A DNA stretch of 19,763 nucleotides. It comes from Sphaerochaeta sp. (lineage in GTDB: Bacteria > Spirochaetota > Spirochaetia > Sphaerochaetales > Sphaerochaetaceae). Positions within the stretch are counted from its first letter, which is position 1, and each line of letters opens with the position of its first letter. Positions 1 to 7,707 of this stretch are shown one piece after another. Made by a program: the position numbers and the translations under genes. The stretch covers positions 1 to 19,763 of the forward strand of contig DMOO01000221.1 in assembly GCA_003456855.1 (NCBI GenBank). The letters run 5' to 3'. The notes beneath the pieces are model-generated. The model saw only the letters and a list, made by a program, of their open reading frames with translations, made no database searches and was not told the DNA's origin.

Positions 1-631
1 CCATCTCCTCGTAGGTGTAGGTCTCCTTTCCACCGATGCTGTAGGTCTTGTTCTTGTCCATCATGTGCTCGACGATGAAGTTCGCGAAATCCGGGCAGTC
101 AACGACGTTGCACTTGTAGTTCTTCTTTCCGAGCAGAGAGACCTGTCCCTTTGTGACCATCGGCCAGAAGACCTTTGCAATGTCATAGAAGTATCCGGTC
201 GGTCTGAAGATCAGATATGTGAGTCCGCTGGCCTTGAGCTTCTCCTCCAGGAGGGCCTTGGCATGGATCATTGGAACCTTTGGATCGCTGTCAGCCTTGA
301 TGACTGAGATGTAGACAAAGTGCTTTGCCTTGGCAGCCACGGCCTCGTTCAGGAGGTTCAGGTTCCCCTGGTAGTCAATGTCATAGTTGGTGAACTTCGT
401 TGAGGATCCTGTGAGACCCATTGTCGTCATGACAACATCTGCACCGGCGCAGAGACCCTTCAAAGTGTCCGGGTTTGTGGCGTCGATCTTGACGAACCTG
501 TACTTTCCCTCTGTCCCTGCAACCTTCTTCTCGACCATATCGGCTGCAACGACCTCATAGCCCTTCCTGCAAAGTGATGCAAGAATGTCACTTCCGAGTT
601 TTCCGAATGCTCCTGCAAGTACTACTTTCAT
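1..631 (-). CDS. NAD(P)-binding SDR / NmrA-like protein, 3' end outside window
   Basis: This is the first 210 codons of a minus-strand gene that runs off the left edge. The N-terminus MKVVLAGAFGKLGSDIL is a Rossmann dinucleotide-binding start with a GxxGxxG-like glycine pattern. Later parts (VVMTTMGLTG, HFVYISVIKAD, LTYLIFRPTGYFYD) follow the atypical short-chain dehydrogenase/NmrA layout, in which a YxxxK catalytic pair is often lost; none is obvious here. The start ATG at 629-631 has an AAGGAG site 7 nt upstream, and that site overlaps the stop codon of the flavin-reductase-like gene, so the two are co-translated. The operon also holds a TetR regulator, suggesting an inducible redox or detoxification role. 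The substrate cannot be told. The family call is good; the function is open. Confidence 0.8.
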   Translation of the reverse strand, partial: MKVVLAGAFGKLGSDILASLCRKGYEVVAADMVEKKVAGTEGKYRFVKIDATNPDTLKGLCAGADVVMTTMGLTGSSTKFTNYDIDYQGNLNLLNEAVAAKAKHFVYISVIKADSDPKVPMIHAKALLEEKLKASGLTYLIFRPTGYFYDIAKVFWPMVTKGQVSLLGKKNYKCNVVDCPDFANFIVEHMMDKNKTYSIGGKETYTYEEM

Positions 632-642
632 GTTATATCTCC

Positions 643-1575
643 TTATTTGCTTTTCTCTTTGGAACGCTTGTCGTTGATTATCTTCATGTGCTCTTCGGTA
701 ATCAGAGTCACATTGTTCTCCTTGGCCCATTTGACGCAGCCCTTCAGCGCTGTAGGGAGGAATATCCTCGGGACGTTCAGAAGTCTCTTCAGTGCGTCGT
801 CTGTGAACTTTACCTTGTCATCGATCCTGTCTGCGGCGTAACGGACGCTCTGCAGGCTTGACTGTCTCATAGGGAGAAGTTCAGGAACCATCCTCTTGTG
901 TCTGTGGTACCAGAAGTTCTTCGAATCCCTGTAGCCGTAGTCGACAGGTGCAGGCGGGAAGTCCTTGGCTGTGACGCCGTTGATGATGGCGTTGTAGTAT
1001 TTCTCCTTCATCAGGATCTTGTCCACACGGAGGATGAACATTGCGCCGTAAGGGCTGATTATTCCATTGAAGTTGTGGAATGGCCCAGGATATCCGTCAA
1101 GGATGCCCGGCTTGTCATCCTGTGCTCCGTCAAGCTCCCTCATCCATGTGCACTCGATGGCCTGGAAAGCCTCTGTGATGACCTTTGGATACTTGGAGGC
1201 GTTCTTGGGGTCCTCCTTTGCCATCAGACCATCCTCGTAGGTGAAGTCGAAGTGCTTCATCTTCTCGTCTGTGGTGTCCCCAGGCCAGCTGAGCTTGACC
1301 AGGCTCTTGAAGGTGGACTTCTCGTCCGTGACGAAGTTGATTGTGCACTTTCCGCTTCTCAGAATGTTCTGTGCCGTGTTGGAAGAGTTTCTGCAGTTCA
1401 GCAGCATTGCATAGTAGTCCTTACCTGCAACGTAGTAAGGCTGGACCAGCGAATATGGTCCGAAAGACGGCTTTCCATCCTCTGTCAGGGTTCCGATCAG
1501 AACCGTGGGCATCGGGAAGAAAAGTGATGTTTGGTAGAAATTGTCAACGATTCTCAAATCCTTGAAACTGCTCAT
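643..1575 (-). CDS. Flavin reductase-like (FMN-binding split barrel) protein with PCP_red-like C-terminal tail
   Basis: 310 residues. Residues 1-200 resemble the flavin-reductase/FMN-binding split-barrel family: MPTVLIGTLTEDGKPSFGPYS near residue 22, NCRNSSNTAQNI near 60, and a second strand block at IISPYGAMFILRVDKILM near 172-190. Such proteins bind FMN and reduce flavin or other substrates with NAD(P)H. Residues about 256-300 (FTDDALKRLLNVPRIFLP, then WAKENNVTLITEEHM) look like the small PCP_red domain best known from the C-terminus of protochlorophyllide reductase subunit B. The protein is longer than the usual 160-200 residues of stand-alone flavin reductases. Start ATG has AGGAG 8 nt upstream. 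It lies 45 nt after the TetR gene and directly before the SDR gene, so it is probably controlled by that TetR protein. The substrate is unknown. Confidence 0.72.
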   Translation of the reverse strand: MSSFKDLRIVDNFYQTSLFFPMPTVLIGTLTEDGKPSFGPYSLVQPYYVAGKDYYAMLLNCRNSSNTAQNILRSGKCTINFVTDEKSTFKSLVKLSWPGDTTDEKMKHFDFTYEDGLMAKEDPKNASKYPKVITEAFQAIECTWMRELDGAQDDKPGILDGYPGPFHNFNGIISPYGAMFILRVDKILMKEKYYNAIINGVTAKDFPPAPVDYGYRDSKNFWYHRHKRMVPELLPMRQSSLQSVRYAADRIDDKVKFTDDALKRLLNVPRIFLPTALKGCVKWAKENNVTLITEEHMKIINDKRSKEKSK

Positions 1576-1620
1576 CTATCTATCTCCTAATTAAGTGTTC
1601 TTGTTTTCTTGTTCTTTTTT

Positions 1621-2154
1621 TTATCTATCAGAAATCATCCTCTCGATGATGTTCGCCCTATCGATGTAGTGCTTTCCGTGGGTTGCAAGGCTGACCATGG
1701 TCTCGGAGATCATTTCGCACAGCCCTTCCTCAACCAGCTTCCCGTTGAGCTTCAGAATGTCCTCAACCCTTGTTACCAGGGCATGAAGAAGCATCTGGTG
1801 ACCGTTCTGGCTGTAGTACTGGGAGCTGTCCGTCTTCCGGTACTCGCTCCAGAGCCTTCTGTGTCTTTCGCAGAAGCCCTCAAGGCCAGAGGCCACAATG
1901 CAGAGGCCTTCATGGACCGATGTTGACTTTGAGATGGAGCTGTCCATGTCGGAAAGGACGTTGTGCCAGTCCTCTCCCAGGATTGCACCAAGGATCACAT
2001 CCTTTGACTTGAAGTAGTTGTAGACGGTCCCGACCGCTATGTTGCACCTGGCTGCAATCTGCCTTATGGTCAGATTGTCATAGCCCTGCTCCGCAAGCTC
2101 GGTCTTGGCTTCTTCCAATATTGAGGTTCTCAGATTTTCAATGACTTTAGGCAT
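1621..2154 (-). CDS. TetR/AcrR-family transcriptional regulator
   Basis: 177 residues. The N-terminal DNA-binding domain is clear: EEAKTELAEQGYDNLTIRQIAARCNIAVG followed by TVYNYFKSKD around residues 14-51, the classic TetR helix-turn-helix ending in the YxYFxxK block. The remaining all-helical part would bind a ligand and dimerise; it is not diagnostic. It is the first gene of a three-gene leftward operon with the flavin-reductase-like and SDR genes. Its own promoter carries a perfect palindrome at 2174-2193, so autorepression relieved by a small molecule is the likely mode. The start at 2154 has only a weak GAGAAG ribosome site. Confidence 0.9.
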   Translation of the reverse strand: MPKVIENLRTSILEEAKTELAEQGYDNLTIRQIAARCNIAVGTVYNYFKSKDVILGAILGEDWHNVLSDMDSSISKSTSVHEGLCIVASGLEGFCERHRRLWSEYRKTDSSQYYSQNGHQMLLHALVTRVEDILKLNGKLVEEGLCEMISETMVSLATHGKHYIDRANIIERMISDR

Positions 2155-2173
2155 GTCTTCTCAACCCACATTT

Positions 2174-2193
2174 TTTATGAACGTGTTCATAAA
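2174..2193. promoter_or_regulatory. Palindromic operator, likely for the adjacent TetR regulator
   Basis: A perfect inverted repeat: TTTATGAAC, two central bases, GTTCATAAA. The 9-bp arms give a 20-bp site, the size usual for TetR-family operators. It lies 20 bp upstream of the TetR start codon and directly downstream of a -10 box at 2196-2201, so it covers the probable transcription start. That position suits a repressor site. Binding by the neighbouring TetR protein is inferred from location. Confidence 0.75.
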
Positions 2194-2195
2194 GA

Positions 2196-2224
2196 ATTAT
2201 GGGCCGAGGTTCGAAACAAGTCAA
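2196..2224 (-). promoter_or_regulatory. Sigma70-type promoter of the TetR - flavin reductase - SDR operon
   Basis: On the minus strand the -35 box TTGACT (2219-2224) and the -10 box CATAAT (2196-2201) each match the consensus at five of six bases and are separated by exactly 17 bp. The predicted start of transcription is near 2189, inside the palindrome. Confidence 0.7.
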
Positions 2225-2271
2225 GATTTCGTAAATATCTTTAGCAAATTTAATTACTAAAAAGGAGCTTT

Positions 2272-2727
2272 TCAGCCAAGCATGTCCAGCATCTGCTGCG
2301 GGTTGTCGGCGGCTGCGACCTTTGAGAGGGCCTTGACGATCATGCCCTCCTCATCGATCAGGTAGGTGCTTCTGATAAGACCGACTGTGACCTTGCCGTA
2401 CATCTTCTTTTCGCCGATGACATCATAGGCCTTGATGACCTCCTGGTCAGGGTCTGAAAGCAGAGTGAAGCCAAGGTTCTGGTTCTGCTCGAATCTCTTG
2501 TGGGATGCAACGCTGTCCTTGCTTACGCCAAGCACAACCGCACCCTTCTCCGTGAAGAGAGGTCTTCTCTCGCTGAAGCCGCAGGCCTGCTTTGTGCATC
2601 CAGAGGTGTTGTCCTTCGGATAGAAGTAGAGGATGACCTTCTTGCCTCTGTAGTCTGAAAGGCTGTGTGAGTTTCCGTTCTGGTCCTGAAGAGTGAATTC
2701 AGGGGCCTTTGTTCCTTCTTTGAGCAT
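2272..2727 (-). CDS. bcp: Bcp/PrxQ-type thioredoxin-dependent peroxiredoxin
   Basis: 151 residues, the usual length of bacterioferritin comigratory protein. It should reduce hydrogen and organic peroxides in the cytoplasm with electrons from thioredoxin. The peroxidatic block YFYPKDNTSGCTKQACGF gives the Prx PxxxTxxC motif (P37, T41, C44), and C49 sits five residues later as the resolving cysteine typical of the atypical 2-Cys PrxQ group. Most family members have TPGC; here the proline is replaced by serine (TSGC). The start has a strong GGAGG site in the 11-nt gap after the S66 peptidase gene. It is the last gene of the leftward string that begins with the flavodoxin-like gene. Confidence 0.93.
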   Translation of the reverse strand: MLKEGTKAPEFTLQDQNGNSHSLSDYRGKKVILYFYPKDNTSGCTKQACGFSERRPLFTEKGAVVLGVSKDSVASHKRFEQNQNLGFTLLSDPDQEVIKAYDVIGEKKMYGKVTVGLIRSTYLIDEEGMIVKALSKVAAADNPQQMLDMLG

Positions 2728-2738
2728 ATTAACCTCCG

Positions 2739-3557
2739 TCAGCCGAGCACAACGGCCCTGGCATCTGTATTATGACCTATAAACCTGGTCTCCGCCACCG
2801 GGATGTTCTCTGGTATGTTCTCAAGGACCATGTCCTTCATTGTCGGTGTGATGCCTTCTTTGTCCATCTTCGTGAATGTGCCAAGGAGCACCCCTTTGAC
2901 CTTCTGGAAAACACCCATCTGGATGTACTGCTCCAGGGCGGTCATCATCTTGTATTGAACTCCACCGTAGGACTCCAGCAGGAGGATCGAGCCCTCAAGC
3001 TCAGGCCAGTACTCGGTTCCCGCAAGCTTCTGGAAGCACCTGGTGTTTCCACCAAGTACCCTGCCCTCCATGGAGCTTCCGCGATGGTAGTGGATATCCA
3101 GATCCGCCAGGCTTACCCTGTGCTCAAGGATGTGGGACTTGAAGTACTCAAGCTGCTCCTCCCCACGGTCATAGACAAGGTTTCTGATCTGGTAGTTCAC
3201 AGCCTGCCTTCCCGTCTTGGCGACTATTGCGTTAAGAACTGTGGAGAGATCGCTGTAGCCGTAGAAGGTGGCATTGCTTTCCCTGATTGCCTCATAGTCC
3301 AGATAAGGAAGCACAGTGTTTGCAAGATCTCCGCCTGAGACGTCAAAGATGAATCCCATCTGAGGGTCCTTGAAGAAGGAGTTGAGCTCCATTGCCTTCA
3401 ACCTGGGGAGGTCCTTTGTGAAAGGCTCGTACAGGTAGTCGCTTGGGAAGACCTCATAGCCCTCCCAGCTTAGAAGCTCAACGACTTTTCTGGCTGACTC
3501 TCCCCATTCCCCGAAGAGAGGGTCAGAGCAACCCACTATTGCAATTCTGTATTTCAT
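2739..3557 (-). CDS. S66-family peptidase (LD-carboxypeptidase / MccF-like)
   Basis: 272 residues. The S66 serine triad is visible: Ser102 in FYGYSDLST, Glu195 in ILLLESYGG, and His262 in [21 protein letters not shown] near residue 74 corresponds to the conserved glycine-rich block before the nucleophile. Family members remove the terminal D-alanine from murein tetrapeptides during cell-wall recycling (LdcA), or cleave toxic acyl-adenylate peptides such as microcin C (MccF). No signal peptide is seen, so it acts in the cytoplasm. The start overlaps the pcp stop (ATGA, 4 nt) with a GGAGG site, so the two peptidases are translationally coupled. Sequence alone does not separate the LdcA and MccF roles. 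Confidence 0.85.
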   Translation of the reverse strand: MKYRIAIVGCSDPLFGEWGESARKVVELLSWEGYEVFPSDYLYEPFTKDLPRLKAMELNSFFKDPQMGFIFDVSGGDLANTVLPYLDYEAIRESNATFYGYSDLSTVLNAIVAKTGRQAVNYQIRNLVYDRGEEQLEYFKSHILEHRVSLADLDIHYHRGSSMEGRVLGGNTRCFQKLAGTEYWPELEGSILLLESYGGVQYKMMTALEQYIQMGVFQKVKGVLLGTFTKMDKEGITPTMKDMVLENIPENIPVAETRFIGHNTDARAVVLG

Positions 3558-4135
3558 AGAACCTCCAAGATGGCCATTATTGACTCGACTATTCCAGCTG
3601 CGATCACATCCACCGCAAGCGACGGGCTACCCTGTCCGTCCATGTACGGCACATGCATGAAGCCACACATGAGATCAGGATAGTGGTTTATCACTCCATA
3701 CATAAGATGATTGCAGACAAAAGTGCCCGCTGAATTGGATATTGATGCTGGAATACCGGCATCACTCATTCTCTGGACCATTGTTTTGATCGGAAGCCTT
3801 GAGAAGTAGGCATCTGGGCCATCCGTGGCGATCGGGCTGTCCACAGGCTGGTTGCCCTCGTTGTCGGGAATGCGGGCATCATCGATGTTTATCGCGACCC
3901 TCTCCGGTGTTATGGCGGTCCTGCCTCCTGCCTGGCCTATGCACAGCACGGCATCCGGTTTCTCTCTTTCGATTGCAGAGACAACGGCATCGACCGACTT
4001 GCAGAACACAACCGGCACAAAGAGTTTGAGGATATCAGCATCATCGACTCTCCCAGGCACCAGTTTGACGGCTTCCTGGGCAGAGTTGAGGGAATCTCCA
4101 CCAAAGGGGACGAAGGCAGTAAGCAGTATCCTCAT
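3554..4135 (-). CDS. pcp: Pyroglutamyl-peptidase I (cysteine peptidase family C15)
   Basis: 193 residues. It should release N-terminal pyroglutamate from peptides in the cytoplasm. The N-terminus [19 protein letters not shown] is the family signature, and the catalytic triad can be placed at Glu79 (PERVAIN), Cys141 ([11 protein letters not shown]) and His161 (GFMHVPY). It is slightly shorter than the usual 200-215 residues, mainly at the C-terminus, but all catalytic residues are present. The start ATG overlaps the stop of a 19-codon reading frame (TAATG), and the 3' end overlaps the S66 gene by 4 nt. No good Shine-Dalgarno site lies at close range, so reinitiation after the upstream reading frame is plausible. 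Confidence 0.92.
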   Translation of the reverse strand: MRILLTAFVPFGGDSLNSAQEAVKLVPGRVDDADILKLFVPVVFCKSVDAVVSAIEREKPDAVLCIGQAGGRTAITPERVAINIDDARIPDNEGNQPVDSPIATDGPDAYFSRLPIKTMVQRMSDAGIPASISNSAGTFVCNHLMYGVINHYPDLMCGFMHVPYMDGQGSPSLAVDVIAAGIVESIMAILEVL

Positions 4136-4194
4136 TACAGTCCCAAGCTCTCCATCAAATCTGCAGCGATCTCGGCAAGCTTCTCTCTATCCAT
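4135..4194 (-). CDS. Possible 19-residue micro-ORF coupling the SDR gene to pcp
   Basis: An ATG one base after the stop of the extended SDR gene opens a frame encoding [19 protein letters not shown]. Its TAA overlaps the pcp start as TAATG. The peptide would form an amphipathic helix. It fills the whole gap between the two genes, so it may be a real small protein or just a translational bridge that brings ribosomes to pcp. It resembles no family I know. Upstream, GGAGACTAGG offers a moderate ribosome site. Confidence 0.35.
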   Translation of the reverse strand: MDREKLAEIAADLMESLGL

Positions 4195-4195
4195 C

Positions 4196-5212
4196 CTAGT
4201 CTCCATTGATCCTGGACACGGCCTCTGTGAACCTCTCGTACTCTTGGCAGAGTCTGTCCTCAAGCCTGTCCTTGGAATCATCGAATGGGAAGTTGTTTCT
4301 TTTCCACCATTCAATCATCATTTCTACACCCTTATCGAGGTCGTAATCAATCCTGAATTCAGGACAGGCCCTGCGGAACTTGTCAACGGCGAAGACGTGG
4401 AAGTACTTCTTCTCCACGCTGAGATGGCCGAACAGAGCCGGGTCAACCTTGTACAGGACATCAGACGGTATGTAGCAGAGCTTAGGCTCCTTCCCCACAG
4501 CCCTGCCGATTGCCCTGTAGAGGTCCTCCCAGAGGCATGGTATGTAGCTGCAGACCTGGAAGAAGTCATTGTACGTTCGCTCGTTCAGGCAGGACATCAG
4601 ATAGCCCTTGGCCAGATCAGGGGTGAAGGTGAAGGCCCAAGGCATAACACCCTCTCCCATGGTGATCACCGGTCTGCCCTCCTGGATTCTGCGCACAAGG
4701 TTTCTGTTCTGTCTGAGCATGCCAAGGTTGGCACCACCAGGTCCGAAGGTAAGGGATGGCCTGATGATTGTGATTGCACAGCCGACCTTCCCCATCTGTG
4801 TGTAGAGGTATCTCTCCATGTTGGCCTTCTTGAAGCCGTACGGGAAGGAAGGGTCCTCTGTGAGCTCCTCCTTGTCCTCGTCTATCGGGAAGCTGACGGG
4901 AGGTCTCTTGTACACAGCGCTGGAGGATGTGAAGATAATCTGCTTTGCCTTGTCCGCAAAGATCTCCAGTGTCTGCTGGGCATCAGGCACGTCATAGCAG
5001 ATGACATCGATGACGACATCGAATGAAAGGCCCTTGAAATATGATTCAAAACCCGGAGCCTTGCGGTCCGCTATTATTGCCTTTGCGCCTCTGCATTCCT
5101 CGGGATCCTTGCTGCCGCGATTGACCATCGTCACATTATGGCCAAGTGCAATGCCCTGTTTGACGATCTGTCTGCTGATGTTTCCTGTTCCACCTAGAAT
5201 CAAAATGTCCAT
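4196..5212 (-). CDS. Extended SDR: NAD-dependent epimerase/dehydratase family protein
   Basis: 338 residues. The N-terminal Rossmann motif is MDILILGGTGNISR (GGTGxIS). The catalytic block is typical: IIFTSSSAVYKRP near residue 92-104 (serine strand), then Y125-GFK-K129 as YxxxK in FPYGFKKANMERYLY. IRPSLTFGPGG near residue 150 is the usual extended-SDR substrate-loop block. The C-terminal half binds the substrate; relatives act on nucleotide sugars or related molecules, but the exact reaction cannot be read. The start has a very strong GGGGAGGGG site 17 nt after the EamA transporter gene. It is part of the leftward string from the flavodoxin to bcp. Confidence 0.85.
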   Translation of the reverse strand: MDILILGGTGNISRQIVKQGIALGHNVTMVNRGSKDPEECRGAKAIIADRKAPGFESYFKGLSFDVVIDVICYDVPDAQQTLEIFADKAKQIIFTSSSAVYKRPPVSFPIDEDKEELTEDPSFPYGFKKANMERYLYTQMGKVGCAITIIRPSLTFGPGGANLGMLRQNRNLVRRIQEGRPVITMGEGVMPWAFTFTPDLAKGYLMSCLNERTYNDFFQVCSYIPCLWEDLYRAIGRAVGKEPKLCYIPSDVLYKVDPALFGHLSVEKKYFHVFAVDKFRRACPEFRIDYDLDKGVEMMIEWWKRNNFPFDDSKDRLEDRLCQEYERFTEAVSRINGD

Positions 5213-5229
5213 GTTCCCCTCCCCAGAGA

Positions 5230-6156
5230 TCAGTCTTCGGTCAGTATGTCACCCTTCTCGGCCGAGTTGGTTATGATTATTCCTATGCTGACCAGAACCA
5301 GGGTGAAGAGATATTTGATCTTGAAGAGGTCCTCTCCAAGAAGCAGAGCCGAGCAGACCACACCGGATATCGGGTTCACGAACTGGTAAGGTGCGATGCG
5401 GCTCATGTGGTTGTACTTTGAGAGAGCTGTCCAGATCATGAAGCTGAAGGCTGAGATCATGGCCAGCCCAAGGATGATTCCATAGCCAAGGACACCACCG
5501 TTCGTCATCCTTCCACCGAAGGCAAGACCTGTGATGGAGAGCTCGATTCCACCTATAAGCAGGTTGTATGCGGTGGTGGTGAGAGTATCGCTGTTGGTGA
5601 CAAGTCTCTTTGCTATGTTGGCGCCAAGGGCGAAGAGAGATGAGCTGATTATCATGAATCCCTCGCCCAGGAAGGTCACCTGTCCGAAAGCCTCTCCCAT
5701 ATAGCAGATTATGATTCCTGTGAATCCAAGTGATATTCCAAGAATCTTCAGGAAGGTCATCTTCTCTGTCCTGAACATGTAGCAGGCAATCAAGGTCAGG
5801 AAAAAGGGCTGTACCGAGTTCACAATGGCGCTGCTTGCACCGGTGCAATAGGTCAGGGCTATGTACTCGAAGACATAGACCAGATAGCTCTGCACAGTGC
5901 CAAGAACCAATAGGTTGCCAAGGTCCCTGCGGCTTACGCTGGGGAAGCGTCTGTTCTTTGCAATCAGCACAATGAAGAGAATGAGACCTGCAATGATGAA
6001 CCTGATTCCACCGAAAAGCAAAGGGGAAGCCACCCCGCTGATGGAGAACAGCCGGTAGCCTTTCTTTATCAGGGGAAAGGCGGAACCCCACGCGGCCTGG
6101 CACAGTATGGCCAGAACCACCACAACCCAAGTTACTGACAGGTAGTTCTTCTTCAT
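5230..6156 (-). CDS. EamA-family drug/metabolite transporter (DMT superfamily)
   Basis: 308 residues with about ten hydrophobic membrane helices, arranged as two EamA repeats of five. AILCQAAWGSAFPLIKKG near residue 16-33 is the N-terminal EamA signature, and PYQFVNPISGVVCSALLLGE near residue 268-287 the one at the end of the second repeat. Such proteins sit in the inner membrane and usually export small metabolites or amino acids. It lies 36 nt after the flavodoxin-like gene and 17 nt before the SDR gene. No Shine-Dalgarno sequence is visible before the ATG, which is odd beside its neighbours. The substrate is unknown; its operon partners are two peptidases and redox enzymes. Confidence 0.88.
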   Translation of the reverse strand: MKKNYLSVTWVVVVLAILCQAAWGSAFPLIKKGYRLFSISGVASPLLFGGIRFIIAGLILFIVLIAKNRRFPSVSRRDLGNLLVLGTVQSYLVYVFEYIALTYCTGASSAIVNSVQPFFLTLIACYMFRTEKMTFLKILGISLGFTGIIICYMGEAFGQVTFLGEGFMIISSSLFALGANIAKRLVTNSDTLTTTAYNLLIGGIELSITGLAFGGRMTNGGVLGYGIILGLAMISAFSFMIWTALSKYNHMSRIAPYQFVNPISGVVCSALLLGEDLFKIKYLFTLVLVSIGIIITNSAEKGDILTED

Positions 6157-6192
6157 ATCATGAGGAATTAAACTACAAAACAGGGGAAAAGA

Positions 6193-7539
6193 CTATATCT
6201 GCTCGGCCTTCTCAAGAACTTTCCGATAAGGCATGAGCATGCCCTCGGTCATCTTGCCGCCCATCTTCCTCTTAAGCTTCTTGTTGTTCATCATTGAACC
6301 AACAAGATACATGGCCATGATTCTGCCCTTCTTCTTCTGAGGGAAGTCATAGAAGCCGTTCTTCTTGTAGAACCTGTGGTCCTCACGCATAAGGCCCTGC
6401 ATCATGTAGATCAGGTCCCTGAAGATCTTCAGGCCTCCGACTCCGTAGAAGTTCTTTGGCTGCTCATAGGAGTTCTCGATGCAGTATGCAAGCCTGTCGG
6501 CCACCTGCTCAACGTCCTTGAAGGAGTTGGCAATGCCTGCAAGGTGGTTTCCACCCACCTGTGCCCTGGCCTCCATCAGGACTCTGAGGTTCTCCTCCCT
6601 GGAGAGATCCCCGTCCACGATGTAGGCAACCGGCTTGCCCATGGTCACCGTCCTGTGCCCATTGCAGAACTGACGGTCATCGAACATCTTGAACCTTGAA
6701 CCCATGGAGTGGTCCTTCACGGTGAAGGCATAGACTATTGCACTGGATCTCTGGATGTTGTTCCTCAGGTACTCATCGAATCTGTCATTGTAGATGCACT
6801 TTCCATCCGCTGCGCAGTTGAAGCATCCAAGGCATCCACCTTTGAAGTGGAATTTGCGAAGGTCAAAGATGTCACACTTCATCCCCATCACAGAGCTGAA
6901 GGCTTCAATCATGTTGGACAGTCGTGACTCGCCTTCCGGAAGATCCGTGACAATCACTACCCTCTTACCGAATTTGATGTCCTTGAAGACGAATGATACA
7001 TCAGATTTCATTGATTCAATGACTTGTCGGGACGTCTTTGTATATTTTCTTGGCTCATAGTAGCCCTTGCTCATGTTCCATCTGACATATTCGAAGAAGT
7101 CCTCGGCCTCCTTCCGCCCCTTGGGCTCGAGAAGATCGTCCATATCCGCCGAGAGTCCTCTGACATACCTGCAGCCAAGGTCATCGCAGTTGTCCTGGAT
7201 GAACTGATGGGCGGTGGTGTCATAGAAGTGCTTGGATGTCGAGAACTGGGTGAAATACTTCCCATTGACCTTCACCTTGTTCTCCTTCATCAGCTCAATG
7301 AACCTGTGGAGTTGGGACGGCACCAGGAAGGTGTACACAGGATAGGAGAAGATGACAAGATCAGCCCTCTCAAGCATTTCCGTGGCCTTCGAGAAGTCCT
7401 TCTCAAGGGCATGGATCTGCTGACCTGCATGGAGGATCTCGAACGTCTCGTCCTTGAACCTTTTCTGAAGATATAGCATTGTCTGCAAAGTGATGCTGTT
7501 CTCGCCCTTCGGAGACCCATTGATTACAAGGATTCTCAT
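6193..7539 (-). CDS. Two-domain flavodoxin / iron-sulfur flavoprotein (NAD(P)H-dependent oxidoreductase)
   Basis: 448 residues from the chosen start MRILVINGSPKGENS. The frame stays open 26 codons further upstream, but that part has no family match and the AGGAG site lies 11 nt before the chosen ATG. Residues 1-170 are an FMN-binding flavodoxin-like domain (NGSPKGENS phosphate loop; SYPVYTFLVPSQLHRFIE). Residues about 190-330 form a second flavodoxin-like domain containing Cys236, 239, 242 and 248 in GGCLGCFNCAADGKCIYND, a CX2CX2CX5C compact motif as in iron-sulfur flavoproteins, which hold a 4Fe-4S cluster. The basic C-terminus is family-specific. It probably transfers electrons between reduced cofactors and an unknown acceptor. 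First gene of the string ending with bcp, so an oxidative-stress link is possible. Confidence 0.82.
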   Translation of the reverse strand: MRILVINGSPKGENSITLQTMLYLQKRFKDETFEILHAGQQIHALEKDFSKATEMLERADLVIFSYPVYTFLVPSQLHRFIELMKENKVKVNGKYFTQFSTSKHFYDTTAHQFIQDNCDDLGCRYVRGLSADMDDLLEPKGRKEAEDFFEYVRWNMSKGYYEPRKYTKTSRQVIESMKSDVSFVFKDIKFGKRVVIVTDLPEGESRLSNMIEAFSSVMGMKCDIFDLRKFHFKGGCLGCFNCAADGKCIYNDRFDEYLRNNIQRSSAIVYAFTVKDHSMGSRFKMFDDRQFCNGHRTVTMGKPVAYIVDGDLSREENLRVLMEARAQVGGNHLAGIANSFKDVEQVADRLAYCIENSYEQPKNFYGVGGLKIFRDLIYMMQGLMREDHRFYKKNGFYDFPQKKKGRIMAMYLVGSMMNNKKLKRKMGGKMTEGMLMPYRKVLEKAEQI

Positions 7540-7615
7540 CGCCTCATGAACTCCTTTCGTTTTTCCTGCCTCTAGATTAATGCACCTGACAATATTAGTA
7601 AATCTCGCAAATCGC

Positions 7616-7690
7616 AAAAAAATGCTGTCCTCCGGTTGTAGACTTCATGATGCGGAGAGAACCGTGCATCACATGCTCCGGATGGACAGC
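7616..7690 (-). terminator. Long hairpin plus T-run: intrinsic terminator or attenuator upstream of the flavodoxin gene
   Basis: Read on the minus strand, GCTGTCCATCCGG pairs with CCGGAGGACAGC (12 bp, one bulged base; 7678-7690 with 7624-7635). An inner stem TGATGC/GCATCA is nested inside, and seven T residues follow at 7616-7622. It lies 129 nt after the stop of the TetR-type gene at 7819 and 77 nt before the flavodoxin start. It may simply end the TetR transcript, or act as an attenuator in a structured leader. A second hairpin (GAGGAT/ATCCTC, 7708-7726) lies just before it. Confidence 0.65.
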
Positions 7691-7707
7691 GACAGGGATA
7701 TAATGCC

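Noticed and set aside
4244..5026. Long plus-strand open frame of 260 codons opposite the SDR gene
   Set aside because: It is antisense to a gene with clear SDR motifs and has no family features; the same holds for the long plus-strand frames at 898-1527, 2772-3338 and 10320-10895, which mirror codon use of the real genes.
7624..7690. tRNA-like appearance (7-bp closing stem GCTGTCC/GGACAGC, about 67 nt)
   Set aside because: There is no T-loop GGTTCGA block, no D-stem and no anticodon stem of the right size; the T-run after it fits a terminator.
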